Of a DNA stretch of 64,000 nucleotides, positions 19,301 through 26,287 are shown piece by piece (positions within the stretch are counted from its first letter, which is position 1; each line of letters opens with the position of its first letter). The stretch is taken from contig JAUHXK010000007.1 of assembly GCA_030427405.1 (NCBI GenBank), positions 62,001 through 126,000 on the forward strand, written 5' to 3'. Both the position numbers and the translations under genes were made by a program. The stretch is from Alphaproteobacteria bacterium. GTDB taxonomy: Bacteria; Pseudomonadota; Alphaproteobacteria; Rhodobacterales; Rhodobacteraceae. Under the pieces are notes generated by a model that was given only the letters and a program-made list of their open reading frames with translations, did not search any database and was not told the origin of the DNA.

Positions 19301-19671
19301 TCCTCACGCCCATCTGCGGGCAGGACCGCCAGCGCGATCCCTTTGGCCTGCGCCAGCGACAGAACCTGTTGCAGCCCATAGGACCAGTAGGGCACGCCGC
19401 CGATCAGACGGATCAGAATTCCCCTTGCACCCTCCAGCGTCTGTTCCACATAGGTGTCAACGGACAGGGGGTGTTTCAGCGCCGCCAAATTGGCCAACCG
19501 CATCGTGGGCATCTGCCCGTCGGGTCCGCCGCCGCGATGCCAGCCCGCCGCGAAAGCACCAAGGTCACTGTCGGAAAAAGACAGCACCACCAGATCCGCC
19601 GGGCTTTGGCCCAGGTCGGTTGGGGTCTCGGTTTCCTCAAGCCCGTGGCTTTCGCGGAAGACGACGTGCAT
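16327..19671 (-). CDS. cobN: CobN, large subunit of aerobic cobaltochelatase
   Basis: CobN, with CobS and CobT, inserts Co(II) into hydrogenobyrinic acid a,c-diamide using ATP. At 1114 residues it is of normal to slightly short length for the family. Typical segments are the YWSYGLQQVLSLAQAKGIAL region near residue 100, the long chelatase domain with IHIGAHGTLEWLPGKSVALS, and DLWGSATMRTAGEEFAMALH. The late part has HGFRGAAEIAATLDHM. cobS and cobT are not in this window. It starts five bases after the cobW stop, and the ATG at 19671 is the only sensible start. Confidence 0.96.
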   Translation of the reverse strand: MHVVFRESHGLEETETPTDLGQSPADLVVLSFSDSDLGAFAAGWHRGGGPDGQMPTMRLANLAALKHPLSVDTYVEQTLEGARGILIRLIGGVPYWSYGLQQVLSLAQAKGIALAVLPADGREDTRLDEFSTLPVSTLRRLAHLCDTGGEVAAQAALAQMALAAGLYAGPVMGAKTIPECGVWCPDRGVIPVETAFAGDAKRIVVTFYRAYLTSADTAPVATLIQRLRDRGFAAVGMFAPSLKAPAAAEWLRDNIVALNPSAIINATSFSGKDASGTSPLDAAGVPVFQIALATSRRKAWAAAERGLSPADLAMHVVLPEVDGRINAGLASFKEPGKRDPHLEYSRFAHRAEPERIDAIISRVTGWLNLNDKPKAEQVPALVLSTYPGKDWQMAHAVGLDALASAEAMLDDLQTQGYSAEDRDRPENGHNPGQPPRETGEDLASELPNARISWPLTDYLSALSELPEALRADLQTVWGKPEADPIFTEGAFHFTALRRGNALVALQPERGTPELRDDDYHDLSRTPCHSYVAFYLWLRKGLVADALIHIGAHGTLEWLPGKSVALSANCWPEALIRDLPVIYPFIVNDPGEAAQAKRRIGAVTLGHIPPPMKESGTPDRMVRLESLLDEFSNADGLDPKRRDRLQEDIRDEAQAIGLESDLGLDQATSTAEAITRIDRFVCDIKESQFGDGLHIFGRVPEVTGNFDPAPSAHAERIALIDALAGKRIAAGPSGSPYRGRSDVLPTGRNLFTTDPRSVPTRAAYTQGVKLAEELVRRHLQEEGDYPKGLIVDLWGSATMRTAGEEFAMALHLLGVKPIWDKGSERVSGVEVLPITDLSRPRLDVTLRVSGLFRDVFPTLSALFGQAVRALSERDEAADWNPYAGQEPAARVYGPAPGSYGLNMTHLSETYTDEARAQAGEAWLEASSFALEGDHIAQDKDGITRRVASADSFVHLQDLTETDLLLANDYATHEAGFAAAKKVTGGKAQLYHLDNTNPQSPRARTLPEEISRVVHARAANPGWIAGMQRHGFRGAAEIAATLDHMASFAHLSGTVAPHLFDLYHDATLGDAQVDAFLQEANPKAHQAMQDRFRALLEAGLWQTRRNSIRSDLEGLR

Positions 19672-19676
19672 GGCCC

Positions 19677-20732
19677 TTACTCGGCGGCCTCGGTCACACC
19701 CACGAGGATATCGCGGATCGCGGCCTCTTTGATATCGTCATGCTCGGCAATCACAACAAGCCGCGAGCGGCGCTCTTCGCCGGGTTCCCACGGCCGGTCG
19801 TATTGGTGACGCACGCGCGCGCCGACGGCCTGAACCAGCAGGCGCATCGGCTTGCCCTGAACAGCAGCATAGCCCTTGACGCGCAGGATGTTCAGCTCAT
19901 TCGCCAGACGTTCGATGCTGGCAACCAGATCGGCAGGGTCGGTTTGTTCGGGCAACTCAACGATGATGCTTTCGAAATCGTCATGCTCGTGATCATGGTG
20001 ACCGTCGTGATGGCTGGGACGTGCGTCCATGTCATCCTCGGCAGCCGCTTCCAGCCCCAAGACAACGCGCACATCCACGGCACCTTCGGCCACTTCTACA
20101 ACGGGCAGCGGACGAGGGGCCTCGGCGGCGATGATCTCTTTCGCTTTGGCAACGCCTTCAGGACCGGCCAGATCGGGCTTGGTCAGCAGGATGATATCGG
20201 CGCAGGAAATCTGATCCTCAAACACCTCGGACAGGGGCGTTTCGTGGTCGATCGAGTCATCGGCCAGACGCTGAGCGTCCACCGCCTCGACATTCGGTGC
20301 AAAGCGACCAGCGGCGACGGCTTCGGCATCGGCCAGTGCGATCACGCCGTCAACGGTGATCTTGGACCGGATATCGGGCCAGTCGAACGCTTTGAGCAGC
20401 GGTTTGGGCAGGGCAAGGCCGGAGGTTTCGATCAGGATGTGGTCGGGGCGCGGCTCCAACGCCATCAGCGCCTCGATGGTCGGGATGAAGTCATCGGCCA
20501 CGGTACAACAGATGCAGCCATTGGCCAGTTCCATGATGTTCTCCGCGGGGCAATCCGGGATCGCGCAGGATTTCAGAATATCGCCATCGACGCCGACATC
20601 GCCGAATTCGTTGACCACCACGGCCAAACGCTTGCCCTGAGGGTTTTGCATCAGGTGCTTGACCAAAGTTGTTTTGCCCGAGCCCAGGAAGCCGGTGATC
20701 ACGGTGACGGGGAGTTTCTCAAGATTGCTCAT
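19677..20732 (-). CDS. cobW: CobW, cobalt-delivery GTPase of the COG0523 family
   Basis: CobW belongs to the COG0523 G3E GTPases and is thought to supply cobalt for chelation. The 351-residue protein has a P-loop (TGFLGSGKTTLV), the metal-binding CxCC motif in NGCICCTVADD, a switch region (LIETSGLALPKP) and the guanine motif LTKPDLAG. A His/Asp-rich loop (HHDGHHDHEHDD, about residues 238-249) may bind metal. The start at 20732 gives an ATGA overlap with DUF1636; the frame to 20801 is within that gene. It sits just upstream of cobN in the riboswitch-led run. Confidence 0.93.
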   Translation of the reverse strand: MSNLEKLPVTVITGFLGSGKTTLVKHLMQNPQGKRLAVVVNEFGDVGVDGDILKSCAIPDCPAENIMELANGCICCTVADDFIPTIEALMALEPRPDHILIETSGLALPKPLLKAFDWPDIRSKITVDGVIALADAEAVAAGRFAPNVEAVDAQRLADDSIDHETPLSEVFEDQISCADIILLTKPDLAGPEGVAKAKEIIAAEAPRPLPVVEVAEGAVDVRVVLGLEAAAEDDMDARPSHHDGHHDHEHDDFESIIVELPEQTDPADLVASIERLANELNILRVKGYAAVQGKPMRLLVQAVGARVRHQYDRPWEPGEERRSRLVVIAEHDDIKEAAIRDILVGVTEAAE

Positions 20733-21109
20733 TTCAGGGCTCCAATCGGGGGAATGCGGGCCGCACAGTTTTTGCGGAAATGTTCTGGGCGCTCGCGCCA
20801 TTTGACAAGACCGTCCTCGGTCTCAAGGTACTTGGTGGCACCGTCAACAATCACGTCGACATGGTCGGCTTCATTGAGGTGTTCGTAGACAAAGGTCCAG
20901 CGCGCGGGTCCGCCGCGCAACACGATGGAACAGCCTTCGTCACAGTTCGACAGGCACTCGACGGCCTTCAGTGCGATTCCATCGGGAAGATCAGCCTGTT
21001 CCAATGCCTTGTGCAGCAGGGCGCCGGGGCGCTGCGCGTCGTCGTCGACAGGCAGTCCGCGACGACATGTGGTACAAACCAGCAATTCGACCGGTGCGGG
21101 TTCGGTCAT
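20729..21109 (-). CDS. DUF1636 protein, Cys-rich (2Fe-2S ferredoxin-like)
   Basis: This 126-residue protein has four or more conserved cysteines in LLVCTTCRRG near the N-terminus and CLSNCDEGCSIVLRG in the middle. The family (DUF1636) resembles thioredoxin-like ferredoxins and is repeatedly encoded next to cobW. It is the first gene after the cobalamin riboswitch, so a role in cobalt handling or redox support of cobalamin synthesis is likely but unproven. The start at 21109 (MTEPAPVELL) fits homologues; an ATG at 21118 is also possible. Its end overlaps cobW by four bases. Confidence 0.85.
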   Translation of the reverse strand: MTEPAPVELLVCTTCRRGLPVDDDAQRPGALLHKALEQADLPDGIALKAVECLSNCDEGCSIVLRGGPARWTFVYEHLNEADHVDVIVDGATKYLETEDGLVKWRERPEHFRKNCAARIPPIGALK

Positions 21110-21117
21110 GTCTCTCA

Positions 21118-21201
21118 TCCCCCCAAATCCTCTTCGTGGGGGACGGGGTTTCATGCGGGCCACGCGTCTGCACATGGACCCGACACCGGAACACCCCGTC
21201 C
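21118..21201 (-). promoter_or_regulatory. Possible riboswitch expression platform
   Basis: Between the aptamer and the DUF1636 start, two mutually exclusive helices can be drawn on the minus-strand RNA. One pairs GGACGGGGT (21201-21193) with ACCCCGTCC (21149-21141). The other pairs TCCCCCA (21143-21137) with TGGGGGGA (21125-21118), directly in front of the start region. They share bases 21141-21143, so forming one should disrupt the other. This suggests control of ribosome access, but no folding was computed. Confidence 0.4.
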
Positions 21202-21214
21202 GGTTACATCTTCG

Positions 21215-21395
21215 GGCGCTGGCAGGTCTCCCGGCTTGCGGATGTCAGGGCTTTGCCCTGGCAGGTGTCCCGCCTTCCCGGCCTTTTTGGGCCAGTGGCA
21301 TTGGGCACCCTCTCCGGTCACGGTCGCGGGGGCGGCTGCACTTGGCGGTTTACCCGCTGGTGCATTCCCTTTTCATCTGTTTTCACAGACACCAA
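21215..21395 (-). promoter_or_regulatory. Cobalamin riboswitch (B12 box)
   Basis: Read on the minus strand, the region has the conserved order of the cobalamin aptamer: GATGAAAAGGGAATGC near 21376-21361, GCGACCGTGA, ATGCCACTGG, GGGAAGGCGGG, and finally the B12 box GCCGGGAGACCTGCCAGC near 21235-21218. It lies about 105 bases upstream of DUF1636-cobW-cobN. Binding of adenosylcobalamin should reduce expression of the downstream run. The exact ends were set from the conserved blocks and are approximate. Confidence 0.95.
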
Positions 21396-21403
21396 CATGA
21401 GGC

Positions 21404-21432
21404 TCATGCGGCACGCACCCGCAGCTTGTCAA
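21404..21432 (-). promoter_or_regulatory. Candidate promoter of the riboswitch-cob operon
   Basis: On the minus strand TTGACA (21432-21427) is followed after 17 bases by GCATGA (21409-21404). The -35 element is perfect and the -10 is weak, as is common in Rhodobacterales. The predicted start of transcription falls just before the first base of the aptamer. Confidence 0.4.
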
Positions 21433-21554
21433 GCGCGATGCCGCTCAGACCGCTACGGCAAGGTTAAAAGCGACCTGCCAGCGTCGCTAGGCGGCATGAA
21501 CAGCATGTTGAGGCATGGTCGCATGGCATCAAATCGCAAACGGAGGCGAAATCC

Positions 21555-22508
21555 ATGAAAGTAGGCTTTATCGGCCTGGGAAATGTAGGTGGCAAGCTGT
21601 CGGGCTCGTTGCTGCGAAACGGGATCGACCTGACGGTTCACGACCTGAACCCGGATCTGGTTGCGACATTCGTTGACCAAGGTGCCAGGGCCGCAGAAAG
21701 CCCGGCGCAAATGATGCGCGATTGCGATGCTGTGATCACCTGCCTGCCATCACCCGCAGCCTCGGATGCGGTCATGCAGGACATGCTGGCCGAGGTTGTC
21801 CCCGGCAAAATCTGGATGGAAATGTCCACCACCGATGAGGCCGAGGTCAAACGGTTGGGCGCTTTGGTCATCGCGCGTGGAGGCGCTGCTGTGGATTGCC
21901 CGGTTTCGGGTGGGTGCCATCGTGCGGCTACCGGGAATATCTCGATCTTTGCGGGGTGCGACCGCGAGACGTTCGAGCGGATCCTGCCGTTCCTGACCAC
22001 GATGGGCCGCCGGGTTCTGCATACTGGTGATCTAGGTACGGCCTCTGTTCTCAAGGTGATGACGAATTATCTGGCTACGGCCAACCTGATCACCTGTGCC
22101 GAGGCGTTGGTGACCGCCAAGGCAGCCGGTATGGATCTGAACACGACCTATGAGGCCATCAAGATTTCATCGGGAACCTCCTTTGTCCACGAGACGGAAA
22201 GCCAGGTCATCCTGAACGGCTCTCGCGATATCTCGTTTACCATGGACCTTGTGAAAAAGGATATCGGCCTGTTCCAGGAGGTCGCAGACCGCGCCGGCGT
22301 TCCGCTGGAGATCAACCCCGTCATGATCAAGATATTCGAAGATGGGATAGCCCGGTTCGGAGCGCGGGAATTGTCGCCCAACATCATCAAGCGGCTGGAA
22401 GAAGCCACTGGCCTGGATATCCGCGCACCCGGGTTTCCGGCGGAAATGCAGGACGACGAACCCGAAGAGCCGGGATACGAAGTCATCCCGCAAGGAGCCG
22501 GGGCCTGA
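21555..22508 (+). CDS. NAD(P)-dependent beta-hydroxyacid dehydrogenase family protein
   Basis: This 317-residue protein belongs to the 3-hydroxyisobutyrate/tartronate semialdehyde reductase family. It has the N-terminal Rossmann motif KVGFIGLGNVGGKLSGSLL, the substrate motif DCPVSGGCHRAATGN and the catalytic Lys in GDLGTASVLKVMTNYLATA. A GGAGG lies about ten bases upstream of the ATG. An acidic C-terminal extension (DDEPEEPGYE) follows the standard fold. The specific substrate (hydroxyisobutyrate, sulfolactate or another) cannot be decided, and neighbours give no help. Confidence 0.85.
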   Translation: MKVGFIGLGNVGGKLSGSLLRNGIDLTVHDLNPDLVATFVDQGARAAESPAQMMRDCDAVITCLPSPAASDAVMQDMLAEVVPGKIWMEMSTTDEAEVKRLGALVIARGGAAVDCPVSGGCHRAATGNISIFAGCDRETFERILPFLTTMGRRVLHTGDLGTASVLKVMTNYLATANLITCAEALVTAKAAGMDLNTTYEAIKISSGTSFVHETESQVILNGSRDISFTMDLVKKDIGLFQEVADRAGVPLEINPVMIKIFEDGIARFGARELSPNIIKRLEEATGLDIRAPGFPAEMQDDEPEEPGYEVIPQGAGA

Positions 22509-22903
22509 GGCCGCGCACCGTTCCGTGTTCTGTCCCTTAGCGCAACCTTGACCCTCGCGAGGCGCCCAGTCGACGCCCCGGCTTTTCTCCGCGCGCGCGA
22601 CCAGATGCACAGGCAAATTGGACAAGCCTCTGACAGGCCAACGCTGTACGCTGTGCCCGTCGGCGGATTGACGTAATACGCAAGGGCGCCTGACCGGTGC
22701 GCCAACGCAACAACAGCCAGCGCGGGCAACCAGACCGCGCCAAAAAACCTGTGGCGCCACGCGGCAAAGAGGCCGCAGCAAGCGCGCTCACGCAGCACAA
22801 AGGCACATAGTAAGAACCAAGATAAAACCGCGAAACCGCAAAGTTTGTTTCCAAGCAACAGCGGCAGAGAGGGCCGATCATGCAAGCATTTCACGAAAAG
22901 TGG
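22509..22903. other. Non-coding interval without recognised features
   Basis: About 395 bases lie between the dehydrogenase and tRNA-Cys. Minus-strand open frames here, up to 22960, run antisense through the tRNA or the dehydrogenase, have no convincing ribosome site and resemble no family I recognise. I see no terminator with a T-tract. Confidence 0.5.
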
Positions 22904-22974
22904 AGGCGAGTACCGGAATCGAACCGGTGTACACGGATTTGCAATCCGCTGCGTCACCACTCCGCCAACTCGCC
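22904..22974 (-). tRNA. tRNA-Cys (anticodon GCA)
   Basis: On the minus strand the sequence starts GGCGAGTTGGCGGAGTGG, has the anticodon arm GGATTGCAAATCC with anticodon GCA, a T-arm CCGGTTCGATTCCGG, and closes with ACTCGCC plus discriminator T at 22904. The acceptor stem GGCGAGT/ACTCGCC pairs perfectly. CCA is not encoded. Confidence 0.96.
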
Positions 22975-23191
22975 TTTTGCAGTAAAATCAATTACTTGCC
23001 GTGGTGTGGGTGCGGTTCTAGCAGCTTTGGGGGTGGACGTCCAGTAGGTTGCAGGGAAAATTGCCGCGCGTTGGGGGCTTTCCTTGGGGGCGGTTTTCCG
23101 GTCCACTATTGTCGCAGGGCAAGATTTCGCCTTCCGAACCGTTGCCGGTGCGAGGCGGATGTGGCAAAAGCCCTTCAACCTGGGAAAAAGA

Positions 23192-23857
23192 ATGAGCGAT
23201 CACATGACAGATTTCGCAGCCCGACGCCGCACTATGGTCGATACGCAGGTACGGCCATCCGATGTGACCAAGTTCCCCATTATCGACGCAATGCTGACCG
23301 TGAAACGTGAGAATTTCGTGCCCGACGCGCAGCGCGAGGCTGCTTATGTGGGCGATCTCGTCGAACTGTCCGGCGGTCGCTGCTTGCTTGAGCCTCGGAC
23401 GTTGGCCAAGATCTTGGATGCGTTGAACATTTCCGGCCACGAGGTCGTTCTGGATGTCGCGCCGGCGCTTGGTTATTCGACCGCGGTTGCCGCGCGGATG
23501 GCGCAACTGGTGGTTGGTGTCGAGCAGGACGAGACCCTCGCCGAAGAGGCGCAATCTGTCCTGATGGAGGCGGATGTCGACAACGCCATCATCCATACCG
23601 GCCCGCTGGACCAGGGGGCCGCGGAACACGGGCCCTATGACGTGATCATGGTACAGGGCGGCGTGGTGCAGGTTCCCGACGCCTTGCTGGATCAGCTCAA
23701 GGAACATGGCCGCATCGCCTGCCTGTTCATGGATGGTGACCTTGGCACGGTTCGCATCGGGCGCAAGTCGGGTGGCAAAGTCAGCTGGCGGTATGCATTC
23801 AATGCCAGCGCACCGGTCCTGCCTGCCTTTGCTGCGGACAGTGTATTTTCGCTATAG
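23192..23857 (+). CDS. pcm: Protein-L-isoaspartate O-methyltransferase family
   Basis: This 221-residue protein is of the PCMT family, which repairs isoaspartyl residues with S-adenosylmethionine. It shows DFAARRRTMVDTQVRPSDVT near the N-terminus, the SAM-binding stretch VVLDVAPALGYSTAVAARMA and the late NASAPVLPAFA. The usual VLEIGTGSGY motif is altered to VLDVAPALGY, as in the alphaproteobacterial subgroup next to tolC, so activity as a true repair enzyme is uncertain. The start at 23192 has GGGA upstream; the open frame reaches back to 23084. A hairpin follows and then the TolC gene. Confidence 0.85.
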   Translation: MSDHMTDFAARRRTMVDTQVRPSDVTKFPIIDAMLTVKRENFVPDAQREAAYVGDLVELSGGRCLLEPRTLAKILDALNISGHEVVLDVAPALGYSTAVAARMAQLVVGVEQDETLAEEAQSVLMEADVDNAIIHTGPLDQGAAEHGPYDVIMVQGGVVQVPDALLDQLKEHGRIACLFMDGDLGTVRIGRKSGGKVSWRYAFNASAPVLPAFAADSVFSL

Positions 23858-23909
23858 TCCGGCAACAGTTTTCTCTGTCGCCTTGATAAGTTGAAAACAA
23901 AGACGCAAA

Positions 23910-23933
23910 CTGCCTGCGAGGCAGTATTATTTT
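23910..23933 (+). terminator. Terminator or attenuator between pcm and the TolC gene
   Basis: A hairpin CTGCCT-GCG-AGGCAG is followed by TATTATTTT. It ends 14-20 bases before the TolC gene start, so it could separate the two genes or attenuate transcription into the TolC gene. Confidence 0.5.
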
Positions 23934-23952
23934 GATTTGAGAGGGAATGGGT

Positions 23953-25371
23953 ATGCCTAGAATGACCCGAGGAAAGCTGGTCAAAGCGCTGGCGGTGACG
24001 GCTGGTCTGGCGTTGAGCACGCTTCCCGGGCGTCCGGCCTGGGCCGATAACCTGACGGACGCGTTCATCGGGGCCTACAATACCAGTGGCCTGCTCGAAC
24101 AGAACCGCGCCCTGCTGCGTGCCGCGGACGAAGATGTGGCAATCGCACTGGCCGCGCTGCGTCCGGTGATCAACTGGGCGGTGGATATCAGCCAGCAATA
24201 CACCAAGACGCGGTCGGGAACGAGCGTGGGGAGTGTCAATCCTGCGCGGTTCTTCACGGGTCTGACCCTGACGCAGCTGTTGTATGATGGCGGCGCTTCG
24301 GTTCTGGCCAAGCAATCGGCCCAGGAAACTGTCCTGTCGACCCGTCAGACCCTGCAGGAAATCGAACAGCAGGTCCTGTTCCGGGCCGCGACCGCCTATC
24401 TGAGCGTGTTGCTGCAGGAAGAGACCGTTCAAATCCGCCAGAACAACGTCAACCTTTCCGCCGAGGAATTGCGCGCGTCGCAAGACCGGTTCGAAGTGGG
24501 TGAGGTCACCCGCACCGACGTCGCCCTGTCCGAGTCGCAGCTGGCCAGTTCGCAGGCCGATCTGGCCGATGCGCGCGGTGACCTGAGCACGGCGCAGGCG
24601 GAATACGTGAATGCAGTCGGTAAACAGCCGGGCCGGACAGCGGGGCAGCCGAGCCTGCCGAACCTGCCGCGTTCGGTATCCGAGGCGATGTCGCTGGCGC
24701 AAAGAAACCACCCGTCGATCCTGTCGGCGCAACATCAGGTCCGTGCGCTGGATCTGGTTGTGCAACAGCAACGCGCGGCCCTGGGGCCGAATGTCAGCCT
24801 TGGCGCCAATGCTGGTGTCCGCGAGGATTTCGACGACGATGATTATCAGAATGACGCGGGCGTCTCGCTCAGCCTCAACCAGCCGATTTATGCCGGTGGC
24901 CGTCTGGCCGCCAATATCCGGCGCTCGATGGCGACGCGCGATGCTTCGCGGGCGAACCTGTTGAATGTCCAGAAAGACGTCACCCAGGGCGTGACCGATG
25001 CCTATGTCCGGTTCGAGACTGCGACCGCAAGCCTGCGCGCATCGACCGAACGTGTCCGTGCATCGCAAGTCGCCTTTGACGGGATCCGCGAAGAGGCCAC
25101 ACTGGGCGCGCGGACCACGCTGGATGTGCTGACCGCACAGCAAGACCTGCTGGATGCGCAATTGGCAGAAATCGCTTCGCGGACCGAACGTTCGCTGGCG
25201 GCCTATCAATTGTTGCAGGCGCAGGGCCTTTTGACAGCCGAACGTCTGGGGCTGGCGGTGCAGATTTACGACCCGACGCTTTATTACAACCTGGTCAAAA
25301 AAGCGCCGTCCCAGGTCAGCAAGCAAAGCCGCGATCTGGATCGGGTACTCAAAGCGTTGCGCCGGGACTAA
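23953..25371 (+). CDS. tolC: TolC-family outer membrane efflux protein
   Basis: The product of about 472 residues is exported: LVKALAVTAGLALSTLPGRPAWAD is a clear signal peptide. The mature part consists of two OEP repeats of long coiled-coil helices with a beta-barrel strand in each, for example FFTGLTLTQLLYDGGASVLA and VSLSLNQPIYAGGRLAANIR. It forms the trimeric outer-membrane channel used by type I secretion and RND pumps. No pump or adaptor is adjacent, so it may serve several systems. GAGGGA precedes several ATGs (23947, 23953, 23962); 23953 has the best spacing. Confidence 0.9.
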   Translation: MPRMTRGKLVKALAVTAGLALSTLPGRPAWADNLTDAFIGAYNTSGLLEQNRALLRAADEDVAIALAALRPVINWAVDISQQYTKTRSGTSVGSVNPARFFTGLTLTQLLYDGGASVLAKQSAQETVLSTRQTLQEIEQQVLFRAATAYLSVLLQEETVQIRQNNVNLSAEELRASQDRFEVGEVTRTDVALSESQLASSQADLADARGDLSTAQAEYVNAVGKQPGRTAGQPSLPNLPRSVSEAMSLAQRNHPSILSAQHQVRALDLVVQQQRAALGPNVSLGANAGVREDFDDDDYQNDAGVSLSLNQPIYAGGRLAANIRRSMATRDASRANLLNVQKDVTQGVTDAYVRFETATASLRASTERVRASQVAFDGIREEATLGARTTLDVLTAQQDLLDAQLAEIASRTERSLAAYQLLQAQGLLTAERLGLAVQIYDPTLYYNLVKKAPSQVSKQSRDLDRVLKALRRD

Positions 25372-25445
25372 CCGGCGTTACTAGTTGTTGTGAGCTCGGC
25401 CTTGTTTGGCTACACTTAGCCCTAGGGCAAGAGCGGTAGAGAACA

Positions 25446-26282
25446 ATGGCAGACAATGTAGCGAAAAAGGGTGTCGAAGACGTTCTGTCGTCGATCAGAC
25501 GACTCGTCAGCGAGGAAGGCCGCATCCTTCCTGATCCGGTTCAACCGCCTGTGGCGCGCAAGCCAGGTAAGCTGGTTCTGACAGATGCGCTGAGGGTCGG
25601 AAAACAACCCAAGGATGAGCCTGCCCCATTGAACCCGGCTGAGATTCCGGCGCGCGCTATACCGCAAGACAACAAGGACGCGCCGGCGGCCAATGACCTG
25701 ACGCGGCCTATGTTGCTGCGCAGCTGCGATATTGTTCAGCCTGGAAAGAAAGTCAAAGCGCCGGATGCGGCCGTTTCGGGGGGGGCTGATCAATCAGATG
25801 AAAACCCGGCCGATCTGGCCGGTAGTCTAAGCGCCAAGATCGAGGCGCTGGAAGAGGCGATTGCCCGAACCGAGGATCAGTGGGAACCGGATGGCGAAAG
25901 CGATGACGCCTATTCTGGCACGCCGACGGGCAACATGGACTGGAATACGGATACCGGGTTCGCCGCGTCTGCCTCAGGCGACCTGACCCCGGACGATGAT
26001 CCCGAGGAGATCGAAGACGCCCGGCCCGAGACCGCCGAAACTGTTGAGACCGCGACTTTCACCCGTGGCAGCGCGGCGCGGGGCGGCGATGTTGTTCAGC
26101 ATTCCACGCCCGAACTTCCTGCGGATGTGCGGGCTCTGGACCCTGACGCCCTGCAAGAGATGGTTGCCGAGATCGTACGGCAGGAACTGCAGGGTGCCTT
26201 GGGCGAACGTATCACGCGAAACGTCCGCAAGATGGTGCGCCGCGAAATCAATCGTGCATTGGCGGCGCAAGACCTCGACTAA
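25446..26282 (+). CDS. PopZ-like acidic protein with conserved terminal helices
   Basis: This 278-residue protein has an N-terminal amphipathic segment (VEDVLSSIRRLVSEEG, residues 10-25), a long acidic Pro/Ala/Asp-rich middle that looks disordered, and a helical Arg-rich C-terminus (about residues 235-275, with MVAEIVRQELQGALG and RKMVRREINRAL). That layout and the SIRRLVSEE motif resemble PopZ, the polar organising protein of alphaproteobacteria, in which the N-terminal helix binds clients and the C-terminal helices oligomerise. The overall sequence is not close enough for me to name it popZ. It follows the TolC gene by 74 bases. Confidence 0.6.
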   Translation: MADNVAKKGVEDVLSSIRRLVSEEGRILPDPVQPPVARKPGKLVLTDALRVGKQPKDEPAPLNPAEIPARAIPQDNKDAPAANDLTRPMLLRSCDIVQPGKKVKAPDAAVSGGADQSDENPADLAGSLSAKIEALEEAIARTEDQWEPDGESDDAYSGTPTGNMDWNTDTGFAASASGDLTPDDDPEEIEDARPETAETVETATFTRGSAARGGDVVQHSTPELPADVRALDPDALQEMVAEIVRQELQGALGERITRNVRKMVRREINRALAAQDLD

Positions 26283-26287
26283 AGATG

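Noticed and set aside
22148..22960. Minus-strand open frame across the dehydrogenase end and tRNA-Cys
   Set aside because: It overlaps the tRNA and the end of the dehydrogenase, lacks a ribosome site, and the translation resembles nothing I know. A short hydrophobic stretch in it is not enough.
23692..25326. Minus-strand open frame (544 codons) antisense to the TolC gene
   Set aside because: The TolC gene on the plus strand has a signal peptide and family motifs; the antisense product is Arg/Gln-rich and without a domain.
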